Shown in pieces: positions 48,001-60,360 of a DNA stretch of 64,000 nucleotides (position 1 is its first letter; every line of letters starts with the position of its first letter). The stretch is taken from contig NW_004451010.1 in NCBI RefSeq assembly GCF_000321225.1, positions 288,542 to 352,541 on the forward strand, in the 5' to 3' direction. Source of the DNA: Odobenus rosmarus divergens (Eukaryota; Chordata; Mammalia; Carnivora; Odobenidae). The notes below the pieces were generated by a model, which saw nothing but the letters and a program-made list of their open reading frames with translations, had not been told where the DNA came from and searched no databases. Position numbers and translations under genes: made by a program.

Positions 48001-50974
48001 TTTTTGATTTCAAGATTTTAGGATAAGGTATTTACTAATAATCATTACAATTGTTTTTAAAGACCTCATGTAGTCAGTTACATATTAGTAAATATTTATG
48101 TACTCATGCTTTTGGGCATTGAGATATTATAGTTCTTACCTCTTTATTTCCTCCCCTCTTTCACTCCCTACATGTTTCAATTGGATCAAAATCCTTACTG
48201 TCAGTTAATATTAGAGAACAGACATGGGGCTCTAGGTGCTATTCGTCCATTCTTTTTGCTGTCCCTGGATAGCTTGAATTGATCTCAAGTTCTTTCTCAA
48301 GAGATCTGATAAAAACAAGGTAGTAGACAATCTTTATTGGCCAGGACTCTTTTAAATACCATAGAACTACCATTCTATTTTATATGCTTTACTGTCTTTA
48401 TTTGAAAAACTTCTTGGAACATATCTGATAAGCCAGATTCTTTAAAAGCTTAAGTTATCCACTGATACATAATAGAAAAGAAGAATGCTATTAAAAAAAG
48501 AGAGAAGGCAGGGAGAGGTTTCATATATATTTGTTAACATCATATTTTATACGTATTACCTAATTGTAAGCAGCTTTTTTTTAATGCAAAGTTTTCAAAC
48601 TTCATTCTGGAGTGCCACAGTCAGGAAATTATATAGTTGCTAAAAAAAAAAAAAAAAAGCATTTTACATGGCTCCCGAATTGATTTAATCAGTAGTCTCT
48701 TTGTTGTACTAAGTAGGTTATGCAAATTTATATGACTCCACAGATCTAAAATATTTATGCCAGAACTGAGTTGTCAGGATTGAAGATAAAAATGAAATTG
48801 GAGCTGGAATTTATTCTCAACAATGCCTAGAAAATTGTTGTCAAAGTATAGAGGTTTTTGAAGGAGTTTTTCAGACCTGACAGGAGTAGATTATAAATAA
48901 TCAAATCATATTACATTAAAGTTTGACAAAGAAAAATTATACTCAGTTTTCTTCTGATGCAAATCAAAATATCATAGCCTTAGAATGGCAGACAAAATAA
49001 CACCCTTAAGGCACCTGGACTTCAGAGATGTTTACTTTTCTAACTATAGAAAGGAGTGTCTCCTCCTCTTTTCTCATACATCTTTCTGTTAGAAGAGTCT
49101 ATTTAAAGTCAACTGTATTTTGGCTTCTAACTCTAGTGTTAGAATTTCAGAATATAAAATCCTTCTGTTGGACATCTGTTATTAGTTTCTATCCTTTGCC
49201 CAAGACAGTCTTAACTACGTATTGCATAATAGTGTCTCAGATACATACATTTTATCAAGAATTTGGAGACCGTGTTTTCTTTGTTCGAAGAAAAAGTCAT
49301 AGTTAATTTGATTATGGAGAAAGTACTACTGTTGCTAGAGCATTCTGGAAAAAAATGTTGTTAATTTTTAAGTGATTCTGTCTCTTTCAGAAAAAATGTA
49401 TTTTCTGATTTTTACTTACTGGTTGTAGTCTGTAGTGACTACATTTTGCTTACCTACAGCTTCACAAGACATATGAAAGAGGCCAGGACTTTGAATTAAA
49501 CCTACCTTCCAGGTTGGGATAGATAGAAAAGAGAGACACCCAGTGAACTACAGCTGATAATTTGGAGGAAGTCCAGGCAGAGCATGATTTCATAGAGATA
49601 TAACACTAACAGGTGGAAATTGAGGCAGGCAGTTATTTTCAGGGCAGATAACATAAGAGAAAATTCAGAGACTTGTAGGTTATCAAAGTCAGGAATGTGA
49701 GTGCAAATATGGCTGTAAGACTTGGCTTGAATTCAGGGACTCTATTCCCTGTGTGGGAAAATGGCAAGAATAAAGTTGGGGCCCTTATGATCGAGGGATA
49801 GAACATGTATACCAAAACTGCTTCGTGGACACAAGAATAAGGCAGATTGCAATTCCCACAACTGGAGTACAAGATGGTAACCAGTCTTTAAGAACAAAGC
49901 AGGAATTTGAATCTGAGAACTGAGACCCAGATCATAACTAGGTAAACTGTAAGCCTGACTTGATGCTAAGTCTCTGAGAATTGGGCTAGAGCTCCTTAAA
50001 TTCCTACCTAAGTTTAAAATTAGTTTCAACCAACAAGAAAATGGTTGACCCTTAAAGTATGGATCAAATTGTCCTGTGAGGAAAAGAAAGGGGAAGAGAC
50101 TGAATGAATCTTCACAGAGTACTTCACACTCTAGCCTTTTCCTATAGAAATTGTACTTTATTTTTGAAGGATTTAAAAAATATCACAATTTCGTGGTAAT
50201 ATGTATTGATGTGTAAAAGGTGTAGAAGCAACTACCAGGTTTTATTTTAGTGTTTCTAATCCTAGACAAGTTAGTCTGATCTTCTCTTTTCATTGCTTAG
50301 TCTTAGAAAAAGTTGAATTCCTGTTTTTGTTGGTAATGCTTATTTAGTGTATATGTCTTTTATGATAATTCTTATTTATCTCTACTTTAGATTGATGTTG
50401 TTTCCAAACCATTGTTCTCTGAAAAGAACAAAGTATGTTCATAGTTAACTGTGGCCTTTAACCGAACAATTTTGCATTGCTTTTATTTTTTCAAATTCCG
50501 TAAATGTAGTCATTAGTATTTTATGGTTATTTTGGTCCTCATACTTTCCTAATTATTTTGTAGTCAGTATTTTTCTAATTTCTTTGTAGAACTAGGAAAA
50601 TGATTTTACTAGACTCCCTAAGCAATAAGTTTTCCACTGTTTCAAGATATTTAGATATACTACCAAGTTTAGTAACTGTGCTCTAAAATATTAATACCAT
50701 GCATATATTCAGGCATACCAAGTCTAGAATAGTTCTTAGTGTTTGATAACTTGTAGTTTGATAACTACCATGTTTGATTAACAGTACCATTGTTAGACCC
50801 AGGCAAGAGAGAAACTTGATCTGGGCGCTATACTTTTGAGGACCCTGTACACCACAAATAAATAAAGTAAATGTATTAAAAATAAAAACAAAACACATGC
50901 GTGCCCTGTTGCTCAGGATCCAGCAGTTAGCATTAGTATAATATGACCTGTAATCCTAGACAACCACTCTTGTT

Positions 50975-51495
50975 ACTATTATCTATTGCTATATAACAAG
51001 TTTCTCCAAGATAGTGGCTTAAAATGACAATAAATATATATTATTTTTCAGAGTTTTTGTGTGTTGGGAACTTGGGAATGCTTTATTTGGGTGAGTCTAG
51101 CATAGGGTTTCGCATGAGGTCACAGTCAAGATTTTGGGAAAGACTACTGTCATCTGAAGGCTTGACTGGTGTTGGAGGATCTGCTCTTAAGGGGGCTCAC
51201 TTGCTGGCCAGCCAGTTTGGTGCTAGTGTCCTGGAAGGCCTCATTTCCTCTCCATAGGGACCTCTCCATGTGGCAACTAGAGTGTCTTCAGGACATGGTT
51301 GTTGGTTTGCACCAGAATGAAGTGGTCCATGACAGCAAGGTAGAAGGTGTAGTGCCTTTTATGACCTAACCTCCAAAGTATATTCTTTTGGTCACATAGG
51401 CCGACCATGATTCAAAATGGGAGGGGATTACACAAAGGCATTCATATCAGAAAGTGAGAACCATGGGGGTCCATCTTTGAGACTGGCTATCACAA
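50975..51495 (-). mobile_element. MaLR LTR (MLT1-like), antisense
   Basis: tattgctatataacaagttt with gtggcttaaaatgacaata at left, and cttttatgacctaacctcc further on, match the reverse of an MLT1-type LTR. No internal coding region seen. Confidence 0.65.
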
Positions 51496-52239
51496 TTTAA
51501 TGTCTTCAGGCCTCAGAGAAATTCTTCTCAATATCTGTGGCCTATAATCTCATGTCTGAATGCTATGAAGCTTTGTAGGTGGTACAACTGCCAAAATTAG
51601 AGACAGAAACTACTCAAGATTGTGGTGAGATTTAGGCAGGAAGTAGAAGCAGGTAAGAGCAAAGATGAATTAATTAACTTCTCTAATTCTCCTTTCAGTA
51701 TGAATGCAATAGAATCCTGTACAAAGAAGTACTGTTTCCCGATAAGGCAGACTTCTATTTTCTTCCTTCTTTTTGTGTTATGATTTATGGTTTCAGAGGT
51801 AATAGAACTAGTGCAGTCTTTTCAAAGGCTGCACCTAGAGACTGAAATATTTTGCATTATTAAGCAGTTTATATTACTCCTAAATTTGCATTTCATAACT
51901 CTAAATACAAAATTCATGAAGCATGAATTTTGCATTAGCAATTAGATGAATATGAAATGCTAAAATGATGAAGTTTTTAAAATATAGATACTAGATTAAA
52001 TTTTAAAAATTTTAAGTAAATATAAAATTTTAATTTAACTAATATTGATAGTAATTATAATTTGCAATAGAAAATAAAAAAAAATCCATAGAAAGTCTTC
52101 AGAGAGGTGATCTATTTAAATTTTTAAAATCTAGAAACAATGTAAGTAGTTTTATATTAAACATTACCACTTAGTAAAATTTGCAAATAGGACTTTACAC
52201 AATCTCTACTTAAAGATTTAATTACCAATTTTACTAGTT

Positions 52240-52780
52240 TTCTATCACTGCATAACAAATACCACAAACTTAGTGGCTCACAACAACACCCATTTATTTT
52301 CTCACAGTTCTCCTGGGTTGGGAGTCCAGGTACTACTTAACTGGGTCTTCTGCTCAGGGTCACAAGGCTGCAGTCAGCGTAAGTGTCAGCTGGCTGCACG
52401 ATCATCTGGAGGCTTGGCTTGGGAAGAGTTCACTTCCAGCTTCATTCAGGTTGTGAGAAGATATCATTTATTCAAGGCTGTAGAATTAAATGCCCTGGGC
52501 TTTTTGCTGGCTCTTGGCTATAGACCACCCTTAAGTCCTATGGACTGTCCACATTTCCTAGAGATCACTCACAATTCCCTGTCATGTGGGAGATGGAGTC
52601 TTATATGCTATAACGTAATCATATCAGTGACATCCCATCACCTGTGCTATATTCTGTTTGTTAGAATAAGCAAATCATAGTCCCACTCTCACTCACAGGG
52701 TGGGTGTCACACAAAAGCGAGAATAGCAGGAGGTCAGAATCATAGGAGGTCACCTTAAAGTCTGTCCACTGTTACTGATC
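52240..52780 (-). repeat. MaLR-like or related LTR repeat, antisense
   Basis: It starts with cactgcataacaaataccac and aaacttagtggctcacaaca, the same kind of end as the copy at 50,975, but the interior differs. A 135-residue open frame over it is not a gene. Confidence 0.5.
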
Positions 52781-53269
52781 CAACAGTGGAAGTGAGCAAG
52801 AATATTATTCACGACTGCAAGAGATCGAGTGAAATCCCTGAAATGTCATATTCTTCATAAGATAAAATTTTATAACTCATCAAAATGATTAAAATGTAAG
52901 AAAGAAAATTATGCACAACACAGAAGAAGCAGTGCAACTCTGGCTTGCCCATTAGTAAACAGTTATTACATTGGTGAAATTGGCAAATTGGGCAAGAAAG
53001 GCAAAAACTCAAGCTTCCCTATGGATGATACCCCTGGAAAATGGCTATTAAATCCATTGGCAGTGTAAAGGCATTCCTAGGAAAGCACAATTTGATTTAA
53101 ATTAGTGGTTATAATTTTCCACTAGGTAAATGTGAGAGAAAATATTGTATTTTATTTTATAACAAATTCTTTCAAATGGAGAAACTGTAGAAGCTATCTT
53201 TTGTATTCTAATTTCAAAGGCAAAGTGTTTTGTCACTATTGTTCCATGTTTCACAACCAATCTTTTTTT

Positions 53270-53489
53270 TTTAAATAATTTTTTATTGTTATGTTAACCA
53301 CCATACATTACATCATTAGCTTTTGATGTAGTGTTCCATGATTCATTGTTTGTGCATAACACCCAGTGCTCCACGCAGAATGTGCCCTCTTTAATACCCA
53401 TCACCAGGCTAACCCATCCCCCCACGCCCCTCCCCTCTAGAACCCTCAGTTTGTTTTTCAGAGTCCATCGTCTCTAATGGGGGGGAGAA
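53270..53489 (-). mobile_element. Young L1 3'-end insertion, antisense
   Basis: About 220 bp, T tract at left, 5'-truncated. Target duplication acaaccaatctttt on both sides (ends 53,269 and 53,503). Confidence 0.92.
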
Positions 53490-53700
53490 CAACCAATCTT
53501 TTAAGATCAGTTTTTGACAATGGAGATTTGTGGCTGCAAACCATTTGGCTCCTAATTAAAGGAATACAGAACCTCTCCTGCATTTAAAAAAATCATGCAT
53601 GTAATTACTAGAAATGAAATAACAACTGATAAACAGCGAGCACATGACTTATTCAACAACATAAGACATTGGCATGATGCTTTTTAAAAGAAAGTATATG

Positions 53701-53800
53701 AAAATAATGAATCATGGAACACTACATCATAAACTAATGATGTACTGTATGGTGGCTAACATCACATAATAAAATAAAATTAAATTAAATTTAAAAAAAT
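53701..53800 (+). mobile_element. L1 3'-end insertion, sense, about 100 bp
   Basis: It holds only the last part of the same L1 family in the opposite direction, followed by an A-rich tail. Flanked by aaagaaagtatatg and aaagaaaatatatg. Confidence 0.88.
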
Positions 53801-54250
53801 AAAAGAAAATATATGTCCAGTATATAGCCAAATATAATGCTGTTTTTTTGTGGCATGAGCTGTGCTATATTTCATTACACAGGAAAGTATGTCTAGATTT
53901 AATAGGAATTATTTCAGAAATTGATGACACAGTGGTCAACATATAGGAAGGATAAAAAATAATAAAACAAATGATCCGTCTAGACTAGAGAATTAAGAAT
54001 GAAATTAAATATTTAATGGGTAGTAAAGTGAGAGGAGAAATAATACATAAAAAATTTAAAAGTAGGTATTACTCAGTTTAACTAAATTGTTTCAGGGACA
54101 AAGTCAAGTTGAACAGCTAATATTTATTATAATGTTGAACTATCAGAAGAATAGGACGTTGAAATTAATAAGTATTTTATTATTTATTATGCTAGTGCAG
54201 GTTTTGTCATAAGTGAAGAACTGATCATAGTTCTCTCCCCTTCCCTTCCT

Positions 54251-54272
54251 GGGGTGGGGGTGGGGGTGGGGG
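54251..54272 (+). other. G-quadruplex motif
   Basis: Four G runs of 4, 5, 5 and 5, separated by single T. It lies on the coding strand, so it would also be in the pre-mRNA. Confidence 0.85.
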
Positions 54273-54439
54273 TAGAAATCACTAATTTTATGGAAAGCTG
54301 AACTGGAGAGCAGCTCCTCCTACTGGATGAGGATGGGGCCACTCAGTCCCAAATAGCACATCTAGGCAATCCTGAGTGAGTCCCCAAGGATGTTTGCAGT
54401 AGTCCCTCTCTGCTCCTTGTTCAGATTGATTGTGTCTTC

Positions 54440-54720
54440 ATTTTTTTAAGAAAAACTGTTGCAATCTCATTCACATACCATAAAATTCACCCTTTTAAAA
54501 TGTACAGTTCAGTGGTTATTATTATATTGACAGAATTGTGTATCTGTCACACTAATTTTAGAACATTTTCTTCACCCAGATAGAAGCCCTGTGCCCATTA
54601 ACAGTCACTGCCCCATTCTCCCTGCAGCACCAGCCCGAGGCAGCCATTAATCTGTTTTCTATGTCTCTGGATTTGCCTGTTCTGGACATTTTACATTAAT
54701 GGAATCCTGCAATATGTACC
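54440..54720 (-). repeat. Ancient L1 3' end, antisense
   Basis: cataccataaaattcaccct and gatttgcctgttctggacat are typical of L1M 3' ends. Confidence 0.75.
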
Positions 54721-55639
54721 TCAGTCTTTATTATTTCACTGAACTTTTTGGAAAACCTACTTATGATCTATCTAAAAAATCAATCATCTCTTATGTTTCA
54801 GATTTATTGCAGAATTTTCCTCCACTTTTTCCATTACCTGTACATCATAAATATTTTGAAATACCCTTATTAGCTCATACCGAATAGTATGATGTATTGC
54901 AGGCATGTGAACTTGTTGACAACAGAATTTGACTTCCAAGGACAATGAAAGCAAAACGCCTGCCTGAACTTCAACTGACTTTGAAGGGGGTATGGCTACA
55001 ATATGTTTGACTACACAGATGGTTTTTGCATTATCCTCTGATTACAGAATAAGAAAAACTGCTTCTAGTATGAGTTAACTACGCCTTAGAAACATCATCC
55101 TTTTTTTCCATTGCTTAAATTATCTTTTAAGTTTTGCCCATTCATGTTTGTGCTAGTGAACCAGTGCTTTTTGGCAATCTATTAAATATGTATTTAATAA
55201 TTGGTTTGCCTAAATAAAGAGATTAGAAGACTCTAATAATGTACTTTTATTTCTGTTAGTCTTAAAAAATTTTAAAAGGGGATATTATTTAAAATGTTAA
55301 TAATAAATCTTATAAACCATTTTGCAAAGTAGCTTTTAAAAAGTGAGCTTTAAAGTTGATAAATCTAGTGGCTCATCTTTAGGGAAGAATTTTAGTATAT
55401 AAAGTAAAAGTGAGTCATTGAGTTATTTTACAAAACAATATATATTAAGAAAGTATGTTACTTACTATCCTTCATAGTTTTACAGTGTAGAATCCTCAGT
55501 AGGCGTTTGGGAAACTTGATTTTCAGTGTCACTGTATTTTGTGGTTGCAGGATTTTTGTGCATTATGGCTTTCCCCAATAACATAGTACTTAAATGATAT
55601 TTGTTACATGTTTATCATATCTTGAAATGATGAGCTAAA

Positions 55640-55890
55640 ATATTCAGTGTAGATGAGGAGAAAGAGCACTGACTCTGCATTCAGACTTCCTTCATTCAAA
55701 TCTTAGTCCCACTCATGACTGGTGAGTGCAAGTGACTTAAGCTCTCTGTGCTTCAGTTTTCTCAACTGCAAAGTGAGGATATTACTATTCATTGACTCGA
55801 CTTGTTATGAAGATAAAAAGAAGTAGTATATATATATAATAAAGTGTTTAAAGCCCTTAACACATGGAAAATGTGCTAAATACATGCTTA
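55640..55890 (+). repeat. MIR, sense
   Basis: agagcactgactctgcattc, then cttcagttttctcaactgca in MIR order. A TA run near 55,830 interrupts it. Confidence 0.75.
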
Positions 55891-56287
55891 AATAATATTA
55901 GCCATTTCATTCTTTGTGATGCGGGTTTAGGAACGGCATGAAATCACGGAGATAACTAATGGATTGGTCAGGCAGAAATCTTTGTTATGTTTTCTGTCAT
56001 TCAGTGACTCTTTATATAGTGCTGAACAAATGTATATTTTCTCCAACTTCGCTTTCTGTGTATGTTATTTGGCATATAAAATAATATTTGTAAAACACAG
56101 AAATATTGTACTGAACAAAATCAATGAAGTGTTATACGAAACAAATACAAGTTTTTGTTGCACTACAATTTAGAGGTTAGGAAATAAATATTTCCTATTA
56201 ATCAGTTCCTTATCAGAAAACACAACAAAAGTGAATTCTTTATCTGTGTTGGTTTTAATAGCATTTCTTCTTTTTTCCCTGGGCCAG

Positions 56288-56341
56288 GGTTTTCCGGGTG
56301 ACTTTGGAGACAGAGGCCCTGCTGGCCCTGATGGCAGTCCT
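56288..56341 (+). CDS. COL24A1: Collagen helix exon 8 (local), 54 bp
   Basis: This exon codes GFPGDFGDRGPAGPDGSP, six perfect triplets, with three Asp and one Arg. The acceptor is cctgggccag and the donor gtgagt; phase 0 at both ends. It is GC-richer than its neighbours and stands out clearly from the flanking AT-rich intron. An open frame on the opposite strand over it is only the antisense shadow of the Gly/Pro codons. Confidence 0.92.
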
Positions 56342-57774
56342 GTGAGTACGTTGTGATGGTCCAGCCTTGCGATCTGGCGCCTCTCAGACATCACAGCACC
56401 TGCAGTAGCTGTCCTCATTATGACATTCAAATAAGCACGATCAACCAGACAGTTTTGAGACTTCTGTGCACATTCCAATTTGTAAAGACAAAAATGTTCT
56501 GAGTCAATTCTGTCTCGGGAGATAATCATTAAAATAAATCGTTGTGACCATGTTAAATGTACCTACCTAAATGAAATTTTAGAAATATACGATCATAACA
56601 CTGACTTGTACATTTTTGGGATGAGGGGGAAGCCTTTCATGTACATGAATGTACTAGCAAAAGCCTCATGTAAAAATTGTGCGCTCATTGACTGCTCTTT
56701 TTGACTCAAGCCTGTCATTGATTTACCTGACTTTTGGGTATTTATTTCTAGAGAAGTCTTCTACTTTGGGATTATTCAGCTATTATTTTCAGAGATTAGG
56801 GAGTTACTATTCTATAATTAGTTTAATTATATTATCAAAGAATGATGATGATTGTTGTTTTTTTGACATTAGGTAGAAAAATCTTCATTTTTTTTTTTTT
56901 TTTGCTCTCAATAAACATCTATCAGCTCTCTCCAATCTATTCCATGCACACGTTCTTTTAATAAGATTTTAAGGTGAATTAGAGTCAATCACTAAATCCT
57001 TATAGCCTAAATTAGGAGTAGTTCCTATATTTAGGTATAGGTAAATTACTAGCATTTATACTTAAAAGTGTTAGAAAATAGTTTCTTTTTAATTTATTTT
57101 TCTAAATTATGACTTTATTAGTTATTCAGTTAATTTAGCCAAAGTTTTATTTGTTGTAAGTCTTGGCAGATAAGAGTAGAACTGATTTCCGAATAAATCG
57201 TTAAAAACCTGAATGATGTTTTAAGTAGAATGTTTACCATAGTTTTTTTGCCCTTGATTCTGGGACAAGAGTGTTTCAAGAGTAAAAAGTAAGCATTATT
57301 TACTTTTTCCTTTGATACCACTTATGTACTTGCATAACTACTGTGAAGCCATCTCATTTAATTCTTTGTCAGTTAAATATACATGAAGTTTGTTAGGGTT
57401 TAAAATATTTCTTTTTGAAATATGCTCTTTATTTAAATATAATGCTTCTTGAAGAGCATTTTCAGGCTTTACTATCTTTAAAATATAATAATAGACTGGC
57501 TGTTTTAGTTTATTGGCTTATAATTCTCTACATTTTTTACTGTACCTTATTTTCAAAACAGAACTTGAAATACAAAAAAGGGGGGGCATTCTTGTATTTT
57601 GTATCATGTGACACTGCCACGGAGTGGATTAGGGATTATCATAAAGACTATAATGACAGGTTCAAAAGACCATCACAAATCAAGTGGAAAAATTAATATT
57701 GATAATTTAAAATCTCATTTATTATATATATAATTAATGATATTGGTAATTTCTTACATTTGTGAGAAATTTTT

Positions 57775-58075
57775 CAAAACCTTTTGTACATTATAACAGT
57801 TTTCATTGTGATCTTTACATCAGTGAGAACAAGTGTTATTATTCCTTTATTTTTTTAAGTAGACTCCAGGCCCACTGTGGAGCCCAACATGGGGGCTTGA
57901 ACTCACAACCTTGAGATCAAGACTTGAGCCGAGATCAAAAGTTGGACACTTTAGCTGACTGAGCCACCCAGGCATCCCCAAATGTTATTATTCCTATTTT
58001 ATAATGAGAAAACTGAAGTTTAGAGACTTTAAATATTATACTTCGAGAGTGGGTAGTGTTTTAAACCATCTGAAA
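57775..58075 (-). repeat. MIR split by SINE, antisense
   Basis: The two halves flank the SINE at 57,848; the right half has ttataatgagaaaactgaag. Confidence 0.65.
57848..57979 (-). mobile_element. CanSINE, old, antisense
   Basis: Short, diverged copy. Flanked by aagtgttattattcct and aaatgttattattcct. Confidence 0.88.
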
Positions 58076-58423
58076 ACACTCTTCTAACTCTATATACTGA
58101 CAACTTATCTTATTATATAATACATAGGTTGGTTATGTCTATAATGCTGACTACTTATAGGATTTACTTTCTTTATTAGATATATAAAAGACACAGAACA
58201 ATCTATATCCTAGGCTAGGTGGTAGTCCTGGCATCCAAAAGCATGGAGCCAGGGGCATTTTTGAGAACTTAAACTGCCACCAGAGATTTACACTTCTTAG
58301 GAGGATGCATGAGGGTAAAATTTGACATATTTTTTTTCTAGAAATATTTGTCTTTGTCTTTAAAAAATGCCCTTAGTAGTTTGCAATTGTATTTAACCAA
58401 CTCTGTACTTTTCTTTTATGTAG

Positions 58424-58468
58424 GGACTTGTAGGTAGCATTGGTCCTCCAGGATTTCCTGGGCTTAGA
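58424..58468 (+). CDS. COL24A1: Collagen helix exon 9 (local), 45 bp
   Basis: This exon codes GLVGSIGPPGFPGLR, five perfect triplets. The acceptor is ttttatgtag and the donor gtgagt; phase 0 at both ends. By the exon ladder it matches the position of COL1A1 exon 18. It is the last coding exon I can find in the window; the next exon of the gene must lie beyond 64,000 or has been missed. Confidence 0.9.
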
Positions 58469-58956
58469 GTGAGTATCAAGTATTATCATTCTTACAAAAT
58501 ATTGTGTTTATATTTGTTAGATGCACTTTAAAATCTTTAGAAAAATGAGATGTTTTAGCATCATTGTTGGATATCAGACTTGCTCAAATGTATTTTCCCA
58601 CCAGATACGCAAATTAGACCAGGAGTATGAATCAAAAAAATAAATTTTATGATAACCTAAAATAACAAACTTCTACAGATTTATGTGTACATATGTATTT
58701 ATGTCTGTCTCATTAATAGATACCTAAGACTGTTTCTTCAAAAGTATGACATAGAACAGCCACTTCTCTCCTTTGAAATATTCTTTCATACCATGTGGCC
58801 TGGATAGATAAAGATAGGTCTAAATATCATACCATACCATTTTATAGCACATGGTAACTGTAGATTTTATTTCTAGAATAAAATTGAATAAGTGGTTGGG
58901 AAACATCCTGAACAATAGGTAGTAGTTGCACTTCACTAATTCTGCTAAACATTTTT

Positions 58957-59139
58957 TTAAGATTTTTTAAATGTATTTATTTGAAATAGAGAGAGAAAGT
59001 GTGCACGAGCAGGGGGGAGGGGCAGAGGGCGAGGGAGAGGGAGTAGCAGACTCTCCACTGAGCAGGGAGCCTAACAACACGAGGCTTTATCCCAGGACCC
59101 CAAGATCATGACCTGAGCCCTGAGCCACCCAGGCACCCT
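58957..59139 (-). mobile_element. CanSINE, antisense
   Basis: Flanked by tctgctaaacattttt and gctgctaacatttta. A short deletion removes part of the tRNA-like region (gacctgagccctgagccacc). Confidence 0.9.
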
Positions 59140-59990
59140 GCTGCTAACATTTTAATACCTAATTTATTATACTAAAAATATAAGTGATTGTATTATTTGT
59201 CCACTTAATCACTTTTATTCAGTGAATTTAACCCTGAGTTTCACTGGAGTTTCTAATGTAGGCAAAGTACAATTTAGTAAAAGCAATTCTGTGGAGACCA
59301 AAAAAATCTACTCCAGATATGTAGTGATCTGATAAATTTTAGAATATTCATTGAGGCAAACAGACTGCTACTTCTGCCATATCTTCATAAATATATTCTC
59401 TCAGTCAAGCTTATGGTTCATGATAGGGATGTAAGTTGCAGATATTTTATATAAATTTAAGAGCCATGTGCTTTAACAGTCAGCTGAGCCAAAGGCAAGA
59501 TTCACATACTTTTACAAAATGTAAGGAGCCTAATGAAAATAGAATCCTAAAATTATATGTATATCCATATAAAAATAGGAAATGACCATGGGCAGAGGTA
59601 AGATTTTCCCTAAAAATCAATTTAGAGCTTGCTCGTTACACATGAAGTAGGTACTTAAGACTCCAGAGTTTTATGCCATAAATTACAGCCACAATTATTT
59701 TTAGCCTGAATTTGAACACAGGTCTTTTGAATCTAAATTTAATGTTTTTCCCCCCACCTTAACTGCCCCAAGGCAGAAGGTGACAACTTGACCAAAGGAA
59801 TACATCAGGAGTTCAGTTATTGGAACTATGGTGAAAATCAGTATAACAAGTTTTAACTTGCCATTTGGGGCTGGCAAGAATATAGAATTAATGGTCAGAG
59901 AACCTGAGTGAGTCTAAGACATTTAAACTTTTCTTTTACATGATAATATTAGTATACTAATATTAAAATTAGCATTAACAGCTCACTTTT

Positions 59991-60194
59991 TTTAAGAAGA
60001 GATTTACTTATTTTTTAGGGAGAGAGAGAGCATGGGGAAGGGGCAGAGGAAGAGAAACTCAAGCAGACTGCTTGCTGAGCGCAGAGCCCAATGCTGGGCT
60101 CAGAGCAGGGCTTGATCTCATGATCCTAAGATCATGACCTGAGCCAAAACTAAGAGTCGGATGCTTAACCAACTGAGCCACCCAGGCACCCCAG
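59991..60194 (-). mobile_element. CanSINE, antisense, older subfamily
   Basis: Perfect 15-bp duplication taacagctcactttt at 59,976-59,990 and 60,195-60,209, although the body is diverged. Confidence 0.94.
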
Positions 60195-60209
60195 TAACAG
60201 CTCACTTTT

Positions 60210-60360
60210 ATTTAGTATTTTCCATGTGCTAGTCAGTACTAGGTCATTTAATTCTCAGAACAAGCCAAGAGCACTCACTTTATGAGTGTTAGGCCCAGAT
60301 TTGAAGCCAGGTGATCTAAACCAGAGCCCAAAATTCTACCAGTGTGCTATACCATCTCCT
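60210..60360 (-). repeat. MIR, antisense
   Basis: It has tttaattctcagaacaagc and cagatttgaagccaggtga; the SINE before it inserted near its end. Confidence 0.65.

Larger units (their letters stand above)
44025..56287 (+). other. Intron after exon 7 (12.3 kb, no CanSINE)
   Basis: No coding exon was seen. MIR pieces occur at 44.86-45.01 and 55.64-55.89 kb, a MaLR-type LTR at 50.97-51.50 kb and a related repeat at 52.24-52.78 kb, two L1 3'-end insertions at 53.27-53.49 and 53.71-53.80 kb, and an older L1 end at 54.44-54.72 kb. From 45.0 to 50.97 kb, almost 6 kb, I recognise no repeat and no gene. A G-quadruplex motif lies at 54,251. Confidence 0.7.
56342..58423 (+). other. Intron after exon 8 (2.1 kb)
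   Basis: AT-rich. It contains an old antisense MIR at about 57,775-58,075 with an antisense CanSINE inserted in it. No other repeat or exon recognised. Confidence 0.7.

Noticed and set aside
52273..52680. A 135-residue open frame, the second longest on the + strand
   Set aside because: It lies in an LTR-like repeat and has no domain or exon borders.
56170..56529. A 119-residue minus-strand frame with Pro-rich segment
   Set aside because: It is the antisense shadow of collagen exon 8; the Gly-X-Y codons on the other strand create the Pro pattern.
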